39,398 bases of DNA, from the NCBI GenBank assembly GCA_035493895.1, contig DATJHM010000224.1, positions 1-39,398 on the forward strand, given 5' to 3'. This document shows positions 24,682 to 33,510 of this stretch, piece after piece. The notes below the pieces were generated by a model that was not told where the DNA came from, made no database searches, and saw nothing but the letters and a program-made list of their open reading frames with translations. Source of the DNA: DATJHM01 sp035493895 (GTDB lineage: Bacteria; Chloroflexota; Ktedonobacteria; Ktedonobacterales; Ktedonobacteraceae). The position numbers and the translations under genes are program-made. Position 1 is the stretch's first letter. The number at the start of each line of letters is the position of its first letter.

Positions 24682-25467
24682 ATGCGGCGTTGTCCTCAAT
24701 GTGGAGCTGAGTCTCCTGATCAAGCGAAGTTTTGCGGCAATTGTGGTTTTATTCAGGGTTCTCTACAACAACCATTGCCTGCCAGTTTCTCTGAGCCAGG
24801 GGGATATCCAGCATCGCCCCCTGCGCAGCAGTTCCCTTACCGACCAGGGAATTTTTCAGCGGATAATGCAGCGTTTACTCCTGTTGCGGCGAATCAGATG
24901 ATGGGATATCCCCAGGCATTTCAAGCTCCACCACAGCAGCCTTATATACCCTATGGGGTCGTGCCCCCTCTTGCCGTTCCACCTGGCCAAAAAAAGCGGC
25001 GCGGGCCTGGTTTGTTGGGTATAGGTGCTGGTATTGTGCTTGTGCTTGTGCTTATCGTGGTGGGTTGGTCCTGGTTGCGATCCGCCAATGCCGCGCCCCA
25101 GTTCAGCGTGATCGCGGGACAGCCCGCGCCGGGTCAGGTCGTGACATTCCAGGGAGCGCACTTCCCGGCGGGCAGTAAACTGGGAGTAGTCGTTGACTCC
25201 GATCCTCTGATCCTGCTTGTGCAGCCAGAAAGACTTGCCATGGCCTCTGCCAGCTTTTTCCCGCTTTCTTTGACCGGGAAGCAGGCGGAGAATGGGAAGC
25301 AGGCGGCTATTTATAGCGTTACTACAGGCAATGACGGGACATTCACCGTCAAAATCAGGATTCCTGCCAGCTGGAAAGCAGGTAGCAAGCATACGATTGT
25401 GGTACAGGTCATAGGAGCCAATCCGAAAAAGCTCAAGCCGCTACAATATCAATTTACGGTCGCGTAA
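24682..25467 (+). CDS. Zinc-ribbon membrane protein with C-terminal beta domain
   Basis: A 261-residue protein. Residues 4-21 form a zinc ribbon (CPQCGAESPDQAKFCGNCG, two CxxC pairs). A Pro/Gln-rich linker of ~90 residues follows. A single transmembrane helix lies near residues 115-137 (LLGIGAGIVLVLVLIVVGWS). The remaining ~120 residues are an extracytoplasmic beta-rich domain (VIAGQPAPGQVVTFQGAHFPAGS, then DGTFTVKIRIPASW) resembling IPT/Ig-like folds. GAGAGGA six nt upstream fixes the ATG at 24682. The same zinc-ribbon-plus-helix layout recurs in the next gene, so they may be functionally linked. Function unknown. Confidence 0.8.
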   Translation: MRRCPQCGAESPDQAKFCGNCGFIQGSLQQPLPASFSEPGGYPASPPAQQFPYRPGNFSADNAAFTPVAANQMMGYPQAFQAPPQQPYIPYGVVPPLAVPPGQKKRRGPGLLGIGAGIVLVLVLIVVGWSWLRSANAAPQFSVIAGQPAPGQVVTFQGAHFPAGSKLGVVVDSDPLILLVQPERLAMASASFFPLSLTGKQAENGKQAAIYSVTTGNDGTFTVKIRIPASWKAGSKHTIVVQVIGANPKKLKPLQYQFTVA

Positions 25468-25618
25468 TGCGGACTGTGTATCTGCCTTTAGAGGAACTTG
25501 TATGCGTTGATGCAACAAATAGCGTGGTAAATTCGTCCTATCTCTACAGTACTGTTTTGTCTGACGTCTTGATCAGTGCATGGACCAGCATATGGACCAG
25601 GAGTAGGAAGAATTTGAT

Positions 25619-26989
25619 ATGGGATCATTGACCAATCGGGAATGTGCTCATTGCTCTACTACAAATAACGCGACGAGCCCTTTTTGTGTTTCCTGTGGCG
25701 CGCCTCTACCGGTAACCGATTCCCAGACTGCATCGATCTATGGGCAGCAACCGACTCAGCCCATGCCCGTTTATGCCTCGGGTCTGAATGCGCTCCCGCC
25801 GACGAAGATGCAGGCCCCCCCCATCTCCCTTGCCGATTTTGAGACAGAGGCGCACGATGACGTGCAGCTTGCCAGTGGTAGTAGCGGAATGCAGCAACAA
25901 CAAAAGCAATATGAGAAAGTATCGATGCAGTCTCCAGCCAGGCGAGGGCTATTGTCACGGCGTACATTACTCGTCGGTCTGACCGGTTTTGCCGTTGCCG
26001 GTGGCGGATTGCTCGTGGCAGTCTCGCAATTGTCGCGGACCCAACCGGCTCCTCCTGTACAGCAAACGAAGGTTGTGGCAATCCCTACTCCTCTGGGGGT
26101 GAATAATACGCTGCTTCCCGCCGAAAATTTTTCGTTTGCCTGGTCCGCCGATGGTCGCTATCTGGGCTGTTCCAGCGCTAACGGTACGTTGATGGTGAAA
26201 GACGTGACGAGCAATACGAAGCTCGTGAACGCTTCCACGAACGCGATCAACGAGATCGTCTGGTCGCCTCTCAATAGCTCATTGCTGGCCTGCGCCTGTG
26301 ACGATACCACCGTGCAAATACGCCAGATGCCAGGAGATAGCATCGTCCAGACCTATCGTGAGCATGCCAATCCTGTCGAGACATTGAGCTGGACGCAGGA
26401 TGGGAAATATATAGCCTCAGCCGATGCGAGCCCCATCGTGAACGTGTGGGAGGCGGCGAGCCTGCGTACCATCTCTTCCTATAGTAATAACATATTGAAC
26501 GGAGCGGTAACCTCGCTGGCCTGGTCGCCCGATGGCAAACGGCTTGCGTGTGGTTGTACCGATAACACCGTGGTCCTGCTGGACATTGCGAAGAACCAGT
26601 TGCTTCAGACCTATGCGCTCCATCAAAAGCCGGTGGAGGCGGTTGCCTGGTCGCCGGACGGTCGTTCGATTGCCTCAGCGGGTGATGATAGCAACGTGCA
26701 TGTCTGGTCGCCCGAGACAGGAGAGCCGATTGCGCTCTATTCCGGGCATACAGATAAGGTCTGGTGTCTGGCGTGGTCGCCGGATAGTCAGTATCTTGCG
26801 TCCGGCTCGTGGGATAAGACCGTGCGTATCTGGACATCGGGGCAGCGTGAGCCCTACCAGATCTTTAGCGAGCATCAAGATCGTGTCGTGTCATTGGGAT
26901 GGTCGAAGCAAGGGCGTATCGGCTCGGTCGATGCCGGGGGAAATATCATCTTGTGGGAGATGGTGAGTCGCTCGTCTGGACAGATTTAG
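25619..26989 (+). CDS. Zinc-ribbon membrane protein with seven-blade WD40 propeller
   Basis: A 456-residue protein. Residues 9-27 carry a zinc ribbon (CAHCSTTNNATSPFCVSCG). A Pro/Gln-rich linker is followed by a transmembrane helix near residues 115-137 (TLLVGLTGFAVAGGGLLVAVSQ). The rest, from about residue 165, holds seven WD40 repeats (FSFAWSADGRYLGC, VEAVAWSPDGRSIAS, VWCLAWSPDSQYLASGSWD and others), enough for a complete propeller. WD40 propellers mediate protein binding; the zinc ribbon would be cytoplasmic if the helix spans once. GGAGTAGGAAGAA upstream supports the start. Such architectures are frequent in Ktedonobacteria. Partner unknown. Confidence 0.88.
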   Translation: MGSLTNRECAHCSTTNNATSPFCVSCGAPLPVTDSQTASIYGQQPTQPMPVYASGLNALPPTKMQAPPISLADFETEAHDDVQLASGSSGMQQQQKQYEKVSMQSPARRGLLSRRTLLVGLTGFAVAGGGLLVAVSQLSRTQPAPPVQQTKVVAIPTPLGVNNTLLPAENFSFAWSADGRYLGCSSANGTLMVKDVTSNTKLVNASTNAINEIVWSPLNSSLLACACDDTTVQIRQMPGDSIVQTYREHANPVETLSWTQDGKYIASADASPIVNVWEAASLRTISSYSNNILNGAVTSLAWSPDGKRLACGCTDNTVVLLDIAKNQLLQTYALHQKPVEAVAWSPDGRSIASAGDDSNVHVWSPETGEPIALYSGHTDKVWCLAWSPDSQYLASGSWDKTVRIWTSGQREPYQIFSEHQDRVVSLGWSKQGRIGSVDAGGNIILWEMVSRSSGQI

Positions 26990-27109
26990 CCGGACAGAGA
27001 GGGAATAAAACTCAGCCAGAACGTGTTTGCGCTTGTGTTCGTACTTGATAGATGTGCGTAGATGTACATGCTTGACGAATGTTTTTTTATATGGAATGGA
27101 ATCTATCAC

Positions 27110-28672
27110 ATGACGAAGCAAGCAAAACTTGTTGTGACAATAGCGCTCATGCTGGGCATGGCATTGACGGCGCTTGATACCACGATTGTTGGCACAGCCC
27201 TTCCCAGTATTGTCGGAAAATTAGGGGGAATTACCCTCTATTCCTGGATCTTTTCCGTTTATCTGCTGACCTCCACGGTTACAATTCCGATCTATGGCAA
27301 GCTGGCTGATATTTATGGTCGTAAGCCGCTCTTTCTCTTTGGATCGCTTTTGTTCTTGCTCGGTTCCATAGCCTGTGGAGCTGCGCAAAATATGGAGCAA
27401 TTGATCCTGTTTCGCGCTATTCAAGGCCTGGGCGCAGGCGCTGTGCAGCCAATAGTGCTGACGATTATTGGCGATATCTTCTCATTAGAGGAGCGTTCGC
27501 GTGTGCAGGGACTGTTCAGTGCTGTCTGGGGGCTCTCCAGCATTATTGGTCCAGCCATTGGTGGCGTTATTGTTGATAGTCTCTCCTGGCGCTGGGTTTT
27601 TTATATCAATATACCGTTTGGCCTCATCTCGGTTATTCTGCTGACTATATCTTTACATGAAAATGTCGAGCGGAAAAAACATCAACTGGATTATGCCGGG
27701 ACGCTTTTGCTCTCCGGGGCAATTGTGGCACTGCTCTTTGCAGTCATGCAGGGTGGTATCAGTTGGGCCTGGATATCCCTGCCCAGCCTGGCTCTCTTTG
27801 CCGGTATGATTGTTTTGTTCTGGCTCTTTATCGTCGTGGAGAAACGTGTGTCGGAGCCTATTCTGCCCCTGACGCTCTTCGAGAACCGCATTATCTCGCT
27901 TTCCAGCATTGGTGGCTTTATTCTTGGCGTGACACTTTTTGGGATTACCTCTTATATCCCACTTTTTGTGCAGGGAGTCAAGGGGGGAAGTGCCACGAGC
28001 GCGGGCATTGCGCTGGGTCCTTTCCTTTTGCTCTGGGCGATGACATCGGCTGTCGGAGGCAAGGTCGTGATACGCTACGGGTATCGCGTGACGGCGGCTG
28101 TGGGGGCCATTGTCTCGACGTTGGGACTGTTGATGGTCATGTTGTTTCGGCCTGAAACGGGCAGCTGGTTTGTCGTAATTGCGATGGCGCTTGTTGGTGC
28201 GGGCCTGGGCTTCCTGAGCCTGACGTATATTATCTCAGTGCAGAATGCGGTTCCCTGGAATTTGCGTGGCGTTGCGACTGCTTCGACCCAGTTCTTTCGT
28301 ACGATCGGGGGAACGATTGGCGTTGCGATCATGGGTGCGATTCTAAACATGCAGATGGCCCAGCGCTTCGCGCCAATCATCGCTCATTTTAGCGACATTG
28401 CCAGACGCTTGCCCGCCAACACCGCCCCGGCTGATGTGCTGCTGACGCCAGAGTTGCGTGCTCTGCTCCCGGCAGCGCTGCTCGACCAGTTGCAGATAGC
28501 GTTATCTCAGAGCCTCTTCTGGGTGTATAGCGTGATGTTCGTACTCTCGCTGCTCGGTCTGGTGTTGATGTTCTTTTTGCCGGGTGGGCAAGTTGATCAG
28601 TACGCCTATAAAAAAGATCAGGCAGACGAAGAGGTCGGCGACGATTTTGTCGAGATCATGGGCATGGGCTAA
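27110..28672 (+). CDS. MFS exporter, DHA2 (EmrB/QacA) family
   Basis: A 520-residue, about 14-helix drug:proton antiporter-type permease. The DHA2 N-terminal signature LDTTIVGTALPSIV begins near residue 22, and motif A GKLADIYGRKPLFL near residue 64 precedes the third helix. The C-terminal ~25 residues are acidic and soluble. The ATG at 27110 fits the family N-terminus better than an ATG at 27062, which would add 16 residues with no ribosome site. Family members export drugs, dyes and natural products. It lies between the two PKS loci, so export of their product is possible, but there is no operon link. No linked regulator is adjacent. Confidence 0.92.
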   Translation: MTKQAKLVVTIALMLGMALTALDTTIVGTALPSIVGKLGGITLYSWIFSVYLLTSTVTIPIYGKLADIYGRKPLFLFGSLLFLLGSIACGAAQNMEQLILFRAIQGLGAGAVQPIVLTIIGDIFSLEERSRVQGLFSAVWGLSSIIGPAIGGVIVDSLSWRWVFYINIPFGLISVILLTISLHENVERKKHQLDYAGTLLLSGAIVALLFAVMQGGISWAWISLPSLALFAGMIVLFWLFIVVEKRVSEPILPLTLFENRIISLSSIGGFILGVTLFGITSYIPLFVQGVKGGSATSAGIALGPFLLLWAMTSAVGGKVVIRYGYRVTAAVGAIVSTLGLLMVMLFRPETGSWFVVIAMALVGAGLGFLSLTYIISVQNAVPWNLRGVATASTQFFRTIGGTIGVAIMGAILNMQMAQRFAPIIAHFSDIARRLPANTAPADVLLTPELRALLPAALLDQLQIALSQSLFWVYSVMFVLSLLGLVLMFFLPGGQVDQYAYKKDQADEEVGDDFVEIMGMG

Positions 28673-28679
28673 TCGTTAT

Positions 28680-28820
28680 CTCCGTAGAGGTACGGCTTGT
28701 CTGTGCCCATAAGTATGAAGTGGCGGGGTTTATCTCCGCCAATGTGAGCCAAAGACGGCCTTGCGGGGCGAACCTGGATGGTTGCCGACCCTGGCGCAGA
28801 CAAGCCGCGCCTCTACGGAG
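28680..28820. repeat. Dispersed palindromic repeat, copy 2
   Basis: A 28-bp arm at 28680-28707 (starting CTCCGTAGAGG) is inverted at 28793-28820 with 25 of 28 bases paired. The central ~85 bp contain a smaller GGCGG...CCGCC hairpin. The arms match copy 1 (7808-7878) and the single arm at 29727. It lies seven nt after the MFS stop and may also end transcription. The remainder of 28821-29051 is A/T-rich leader to the sigma factor gene, with no clear promoter. Confidence 0.8.
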
Positions 28821-29051
28821 ATGATCGAAAAACAGCTATCGAATCTAAACGATGTAGGAAGCTTAGGAAAATAAGAGAATCCTGAAATTTTCTGAGGGTA
28901 CTTTAAATTCAGATTACAATTGCTTACGGTAGAGGTATTAGCACGCAATTTTCATTGTAATCCTTTTGTGAAAGGGATACGCTATTACAGAGAGATATGA
29001 ATACTATTGTAACTCAACATTTCACTTTATCGAATCCTGAGGAGGCTACTC

Positions 29052-29681
29052 GTGCAAATAAGAGAGATTACCACTATGCCAGTTGCTGAATTGACCGACG
29101 CAGTTCTTGCGAAACAAGCGCTTTCCGGCGACCAACTGGCGTTTGAAGCACTGGTACAGCGCTATAGTACGCCCCTCTTTAACTTTATCTATCGTTTCCT
29201 GGGTGACTATGATCAGGCCTGTGATGCATTGCAGCAGGTTTTTATGCGCTTCTACACATCTTTGCCTAATCTGGCGACGGGAGAGCCGTTCAAGCCGTGG
29301 CTTTTTCAGGTTGCGCGCAACTGTTGCGTCGATGAGCTCCGTCGCCGCCGCCGATACGCCATTCTTTTCTCCCAGCTTGAGATGGAGAATAGCGAAGGGG
29401 AGATCACGTTTATGGGCGATACGGCCGATCCCGGTCCTCTGCCTGAGGAGCTGGCCGAGCGTCATGATGTCCAGCACATCCTACAAGAAGCTATTCAGAC
29501 GTTGCCGCCAAAGTTTCGCGCAGTTGTTGTGTTACGCTACGTTTCGCAATTGAGCTTCTCTGAAATTGGGAAAACGCTGAGCATGCCCGAGGCTACGGCT
29601 AAGACCTATTTCCATCGTGCGAAGGTCCTGCTTCGTAAGACATTAAGTGCTCAATCTGATCTGGTAGTCACCTGTTCATAG
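29052..29681 (+). CDS. ECF-type RNA polymerase sigma factor
   Basis: A 209-residue sigma-70-family protein of the extracytoplasmic-function group. Region 2 (residues about 30-100) includes FEALVQRYSTPLFNFIYRFLGDYDQACDALQQVF and the DNA-melting motif LFQVARNCCVDELRRRRR. Region 4 (about 145-200) includes LPPKFRAVVVLRYVSQLSFSEIGKTLSMPEATAKTYFHRAKVLLRK, a helix-turn-helix. The start is a GTG with GGAGG six nt upstream (29041-29045). No anti-sigma factor gene is adjacent, which differs from most ECF loci. The 654 bp downstream are gene-free. Its regulon is unknown. Its nearness to PKS cluster B is suggestive only. Confidence 0.92.
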   Translation: MQIREITTMPVAELTDAVLAKQALSGDQLAFEALVQRYSTPLFNFIYRFLGDYDQACDALQQVFMRFYTSLPNLATGEPFKPWLFQVARNCCVDELRRRRRYAILFSQLEMENSEGEITFMGDTADPGPLPEELAERHDVQHILQEAIQTLPPKFRAVVVLRYVSQLSFSEIGKTLSMPEATAKTYFHRAKVLLRKTLSAQSDLVVTCS

Positions 29682-30336
29682 TCGTCGTTTTTGCTTGCGG
29701 GAATGAGAGGAACGCCCATCGTCCCTGTAGTGGTGCGGCTGGTCTGCGCCGTGGAACGTCTGAAGAGATACGGGGGGAGTGGTGGTAAGAGCCAAGATTT
29801 AATGTTCGGAACGAGCTGTATGTGACCGAAGCCGTAGGCTGCTCGACCATACTAGCCTGGAGCAATGCTCAACAGAAGCCAGTACAGGAACATATCTGGC
29901 GCAAGCCCAATGCATCGCTCGACGAAACAAGTTGGCACCCTCTCAGCTCTCGCCAACCACTGACTACAGTATAGCGCCCTTCGCTTTCTTCTATCTTTTT
30001 TTTGGCTTCACTCTTTTTTCCTCTTCATTTAAAGCTCTAAAACAACTTCTCAAGCTCTCTCAAGTGTACATATTGCCTTTACGAAAAGTAGGTAGAGTGA
30101 CTATATAGATAAGAGTTTCTGTAAATCTTACATAAGACAACAGCCGCTTTAGCTATGGAATAGCCCGCATAAATGTACTGTTTATATACGTAGAAGGTGT
30201 TCTATCTGTGGAGGTGGAAATGGGGGAGCAGATGATGCGTATGACGAACTTTATGGTATGATAGAGAAGCCGGGATGGATAATTTCCAAGACATTTCAGT
30301 CTTTCGACTATGCACTTATTGAGAGGACCTACCACA
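29682..30336 (+). other. Long gene-free region between sigma factor and 62-residue protein
   Basis: This 655-bp stretch contains the solo repeat arm (29727-29750), a T- and A-rich segment around 29985-30060, and an extended -10 element TGGTATGAT (TATGAT at 30257-30262) about 75 nt before the small gene. No reading frame with a ribosome site and recognisable protein was found. A small RNA cannot be excluded. Confidence 0.55.
29727..29750 (+). repeat. Dispersed repeat, single arm
   Basis: A 24-bp sequence starting GTAGTGGTGCGG and ending GTCTGCGCC matches the arm consensus from 28793-28820 (reverse complement) at 21 of 24 positions. No inverted partner arm is evident nearby, so it is a degenerate or solo copy. 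Confidence 0.6.
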
Positions 30337-30525
30337 ATGAAAGCAGTAAGAGTCAGCACGGGGCGTTGTAAAATCAGCGGTTGTGACAAACCTGCCGTTT
30401 ATAAGCAGATTTTAGCCGCAGGAGGCCCAAATGGCCAGAAACTCCTCTTTTGTGAGGAACATGCTTCTGATGCTATCAAGAAGGCCGCTGAGCGCGAAGA
30501 GAAGGCACAGGGTAGCCACCTATAA
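30337..30525 (+). CDS. 62-residue Cys/His protein, possible zinc-binding
   Basis: A small hydrophilic protein. C-x4-C (CKISGC, residues 11-16) and C-x2-H (CEEH near residues 41-44) are placed as a potential zinc site. The C-terminal ~20 residues are Lys/Glu/Ala-rich and helical (DAIKKAAEREEKAQG). GAGAGGA nine nt before the ATG at 30337 sets the start; an upstream in-frame ATG at 30310 has no ribosome site. It is followed after 210 nt by a perfect hairpin terminator. No family was recognised. It could bind a nucleic acid or protein partner, as many such small zinc ribbons do. Confidence 0.65.
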   Translation: MKAVRVSTGRCKISGCDKPAVYKQILAAGGPNGQKLLFCEEHASDAIKKAAEREEKAQGSHL

Positions 30526-30734
30526 CCTCCCCAGTTCCCCATGTATGCATGTGTTCACCGGGAATAACGTTGCCGATTGAGAGGCATCATTCTGGAGAAT
30601 CAGGCCACGACATAAACAATATCCGCGTGGCCCTGGTAAACACAAGCTGTTGTTCCAACCCGTAAGCTTTTAAGGTGATCATATTCGTTTATTACCGTTC
30701 ATCTGAAGGCCCGTGCCCCATACATATAAGCGTA

Positions 30735-30778
30735 AGCGGGATTGTGAAGAGCGAGCGCTCTTCACAATCCCGCTTTTT
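30735..30778. terminator. Very strong hairpin terminator between convergent genes
   Basis: A 19-bp perfect stem (30735-30753 pairing with 30756-30774) with a two-base loop is followed by a run of T residues on the plus strand (30774-30778). It separates the small Cys/His gene (plus) from cluster B (minus). On the minus strand the T-run is absent, but the stem alone may still stop the long operon. A smaller GGCCACG/CGTGGCC hairpin lies at 30603-30632. Confidence 0.85.
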
Positions 30779-30808
30779 CAATGGAGCCCAACAGGCGAGA
30801 GAAGAATG

Positions 30809-31999
30809 CTAAAATCTCACGCTATCATTAGGATTGCTCGTAAGACCAAGTTGGAAGCGTCCATAGGATTCACCAATCGTATCAAAATTTAAAGCCGCAT
30901 GTGAAGCCATGGCATGAATATCTCTCCAATAACGTTGGATGGGATGGGATTCATAATTTGCACTGCCCCCGCTATGCAGATAGATCTGTTCAATAACATG
31001 TACGCATGATTTGGCAATGGCGGCATAATCACGACGTAAACGAATCAGCGCGTCAAGAGGAATAGGGCTTCCTTGTTTGACAACAGTAAGACAATGGCGC
31101 AGGGTAAGCTCAGCCATGTCAATTTCGCTTGCCAGTTCAGCGAGTAAGATCTGCTGATGAGTCATCGTAGAAACACGCTCACGCGTGATGCCAGTCAGTT
31201 TATTGCGATTAGCCTCACACCAGATCTCAAAAGCCCCTCTGGTCGCGCCCAGGATAGGTGCAACCAGACCAATGGGGAAGGCCGCAAGCATCGGAAGTTG
31301 ATAGTTGGGCCCTTTATTCACAAAAGCTCCAGGTGCCTTGCCTGTAAAGAGAGCAGGGAAAGGCATTGCCCGGTGCTCCGGAACAAAAATGTTTTCGACG
31401 AGGGCATTCTTACTACCACTCGCTTTCAATCCCGTCACAAACCAGGTATCAAGAATTTTGTAGCTCGTATTTGGGATTAGAAATAATTGTGGCGGACCGT
31501 CCATTTCCGCTGGCATCGCCATGGTGATGATCCATTGGCTATGATCGATACCACTCATCCATGCCCAGTTGCCGCTTAATTGGAAGCCTCCCTGCGTACG
31601 TTGAAAACGGCCCGCAGGAAAAACCGCCGCCGCCAACGTTGCGTCTGCCTGTTCTCCCCATACCTCTCTCTGTGCCTGCTCCGGGAAGTACGCAAGCAAC
31701 CATGGCTGAAAAACAAGGATGGCGTAACACCATCCAGCGGATGCATCGCCTCTGGCAATTTCGAGGATCGTGTCTACGGCTGTATCAAAGGAAAGCTCAT
31801 ACCCACCCCAGAGACTGGGGAGGAGCAAACGTAGCAGTCCAGCCTGAACGAAGGCGGCGATGTTCTCATCGGGTTGTCGGCGTAATTGCTCTGCATCACT
31901 GGCTCTTTCACGAACAGCAACTGCGATGCTTTTCGCACGTGAAAGAGCCTCTTCATACGTTAAACTTCCAGGTATAGAAGAATCCGTATAGATAGTCAT
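30809..31999 (-). CDS. Group D flavin-dependent hydroxylase (acyl-CoA dehydrogenase fold), cluster B
   Basis: A 396-residue protein with an acyl-CoA-dehydrogenase-like fold, of the two-component monooxygenase branch (HpaB/HsaA/ActVA-ORF5 type) that uses reduced flavin from a separate reductase. Seen: N-terminal helical domain, a middle beta domain with GGFQLSGNWAWMSGIDHSQWII, and a C-terminal helical domain ending in SGGSANYESHPIQRYWRDIHAMASHAALNFD, which matches the C-terminal part of these hydroxylases. An acyl-CoA dehydrogenase catalytic Glu is not obvious. In actinorhodin-type pathways ActVA-ORF5 hydroxylates the aromatic ring, a likely role here. No flavin reductase is in the window. The ATG at 31999 has AGGTGAG upstream. 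Last gene of the operon. Confidence 0.87.
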   Translation of the reverse strand: MTIYTDSSIPGSLTYEEALSRAKSIAVAVRERASDAEQLRRQPDENIAAFVQAGLLRLLLPSLWGGYELSFDTAVDTILEIARGDASAGWCYAILVFQPWLLAYFPEQAQREVWGEQADATLAAAVFPAGRFQRTQGGFQLSGNWAWMSGIDHSQWIITMAMPAEMDGPPQLFLIPNTSYKILDTWFVTGLKASGSKNALVENIFVPEHRAMPFPALFTGKAPGAFVNKGPNYQLPMLAAFPIGLVAPILGATRGAFEIWCEANRNKLTGITRERVSTMTHQQILLAELASEIDMAELTLRHCLTVVKQGSPIPLDALIRLRRDYAAIAKSCVHVIEQIYLHSGGSANYESHPIQRYWRDIHAMASHAALNFDTIGESYGRFQLGLTSNPNDSVRF

Positions 32000-32047
32000 C
32001 TCACCTATTTCCTTTCTTCTCTCAAAGATGTACACTTTTATCTCTGC

Positions 32048-32521
32048 TTATAAGGCATATTTCTCTCTATCAGTGATGCGCAGATAGTGTTCCAGTACTT
32101 GCTTAAAGTTTTGCTGTGATTCTCCCATATGTTCAAGCATGGGTTCCAGTGAGACTTCATTCTTGATAGGTGATGCGGGGTCCATCTCAAAATCGTCGCT
32201 CCATGTCATCAACGTTCCGCCATCAACGGGCTCATAGCGCCATGTCAGGTGGTGGAAGACATAGGGGAACGAAGGCGCCTCACGACGTGACATCACCAGG
32301 CGATCGGTAAAGTCCAGAATGCGCCATGCGCGCCAGGTATGACCTTCTTTATTGGTCAGTTCAAAGGTGAGTTTCGCGAACCGTCCTTCTCTTTCGAAGG
32401 AGACGACCTTTGCGGCTGCCATATTGGTGTAGAGTTCGGTCCAGCGTGGAATGTCATTCGTCAGCGCGAATACCTCATCGGGATCGCCCTGGATGAAGAT
32501 AGAACGTGTTGCACGTGGCAT
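32048..32521 (-). CDS. SRPBCC aromatase/cyclase, cluster B
   Basis: A 157-residue protein of the START/Bet v 1 (SRPBCC) fold, similar in size and pattern to single-domain polyketide aromatase/cyclases such as TcmN ARO/CYC. Seen: an N-terminal strand and helix with IFIQGDPDEVFALTNDIPRW, then several beta strands (FAKLTFELTNKEG, YVFHHLTWRYEPVDGG), and a C-terminal long helix (MGESQQNFKQVLEHYLRI). These enzymes bind the poly-beta-ketone in a hydrophobic cavity and direct the first ring closures. It lies 12 nt before and after neighbours of the same operon, next to the hydroxylase. A cyclase role is well supported by context but not proven. Confidence 0.88.
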   Translation of the reverse strand: MPRATRSIFIQGDPDEVFALTNDIPRWTELYTNMAAAKVVSFEREGRFAKLTFELTNKEGHTWRAWRILDFTDRLVMSRREAPSFPYVFHHLTWRYEPVDGGTLMTWSDDFEMDPASPIKNEVSLEPMLEHMGESQQNFKQVLEHYLRITDREKYAL

Positions 32522-32533
32522 GTTTTTTTCTTT

Positions 32534-33487
32534 CTAACTGTTCTTTACAGCGTATGCATCGCACAGCGAACGAATCGCCTCGGCATGAAACTGGCGTGCG
32601 GTCGGCGAAATTCTGGTTAAATGCTCGGATGTATGAAAGAGTCCATCCCAGCGTTTGAGTCTTGTGGGCACACCGGCTTCTTGCAAGCGCCTGGCGTACG
32701 CCTCGCCTTCGTCTCGCAGCGGATCGAACTCCACCGTCATAACAAGGGCCGGGGGTAAGCGCGTCAGGTCTGGTGCGTGCAGGGGGGAAGCATAGGGCTG
32801 TTGCCCCTGCTGGGGATCTGCAAGATACAGGCTTCGGATGTGTGCCAGAGCAGCACGCGTCAATACATATCCCTCGCCGTATTGCTGAATTGAGGGATGA
32901 TCCATTGTGAGGAGATCAGTCGCTGGCAGTTCTAAGAGCTGAAAGCAAAGTGTCGGCCCTTCGCGATCACGTGCCATCATCGCTACTACGGTTGCCAGAT
33001 TCCCACCGGCGGATGCTCCGCCGACCGAGACGCGTGCAACGTCGATATTCAGCAGCGTATGATTCTGTACAGCCCAGCAAAGCGCGGCATAGCCATCTTC
33101 AGGGGCAACGGGAAACTGATATTCGGGGGCGAGACGGTACGCGACAGAGATCACAATACAGGAAGCACCAGCACATAACTCGCGGCACCACCAGTCGCAC
33201 TGATCGATGGTCCCTGTCCAGAAGCCGCCAGTGTGAAAGTACATGTGCGCCGGGAATGGTCCCTGCCCCTGAGGCGTGTAAACACGAACCGGGATTTCTT
33301 CCTGTCCCACGGTTACCATGTGGTTGGTTACGGCGGCAACTTCGGGCGGAGTTTCCGACAACTGGCGTCTCTTCTCTGCACTTTGCTCGATGGCTGCACG
33401 CAGCTCGGCTGTCGGCAGATCCGTTGGCATGGGCATCGCATTGTTGATAGCATCCAGCAAGGGCTGCAATCCTGAATCGACAGGCAT
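32534..33487 (-). CDS. HSL-type alpha/beta hydrolase, cluster B
   Basis: A 317-residue serine hydrolase of the hormone-sensitive lipase family. The oxyanion motif is HTGG at residues 85-88, a variant of the usual HGGG. The nucleophile elbow is GGASAGGN with Ser159. The acid is Asp255 in EFDPLRDEG and His285 lies in DGLFHTSEH. The length fits the family. In the operon it could release or de-esterify the polyketide, or hydrolyse an activated intermediate. Unlike the cluster A hydrolase, its catalytic set is complete. Esterase or thioesterase activity is inferred; substrate unknown. Confidence 0.9.
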   Translation of the reverse strand: MPVDSGLQPLLDAINNAMPMPTDLPTAELRAAIEQSAEKRRQLSETPPEVAAVTNHMVTVGQEEIPVRVYTPQGQGPFPAHMYFHTGGFWTGTIDQCDWWCRELCAGASCIVISVAYRLAPEYQFPVAPEDGYAALCWAVQNHTLLNIDVARVSVGGASAGGNLATVVAMMARDREGPTLCFQLLELPATDLLTMDHPSIQQYGEGYVLTRAALAHIRSLYLADPQQGQQPYASPLHAPDLTRLPPALVMTVEFDPLRDEGEAYARRLQEAGVPTRLKRWDGLFHTSEHLTRISPTARQFHAEAIRSLCDAYAVKNS

Positions 33488-33510
33488 CTTGTATGGTCTC
33501 CTTTCTTTTC

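Noticed and set aside
29682..30336. tRNA or riboswitch in the long gene-free region
   Set aside because: No cloverleaf, T-loop consensus or known riboswitch core could be picked out by eye.
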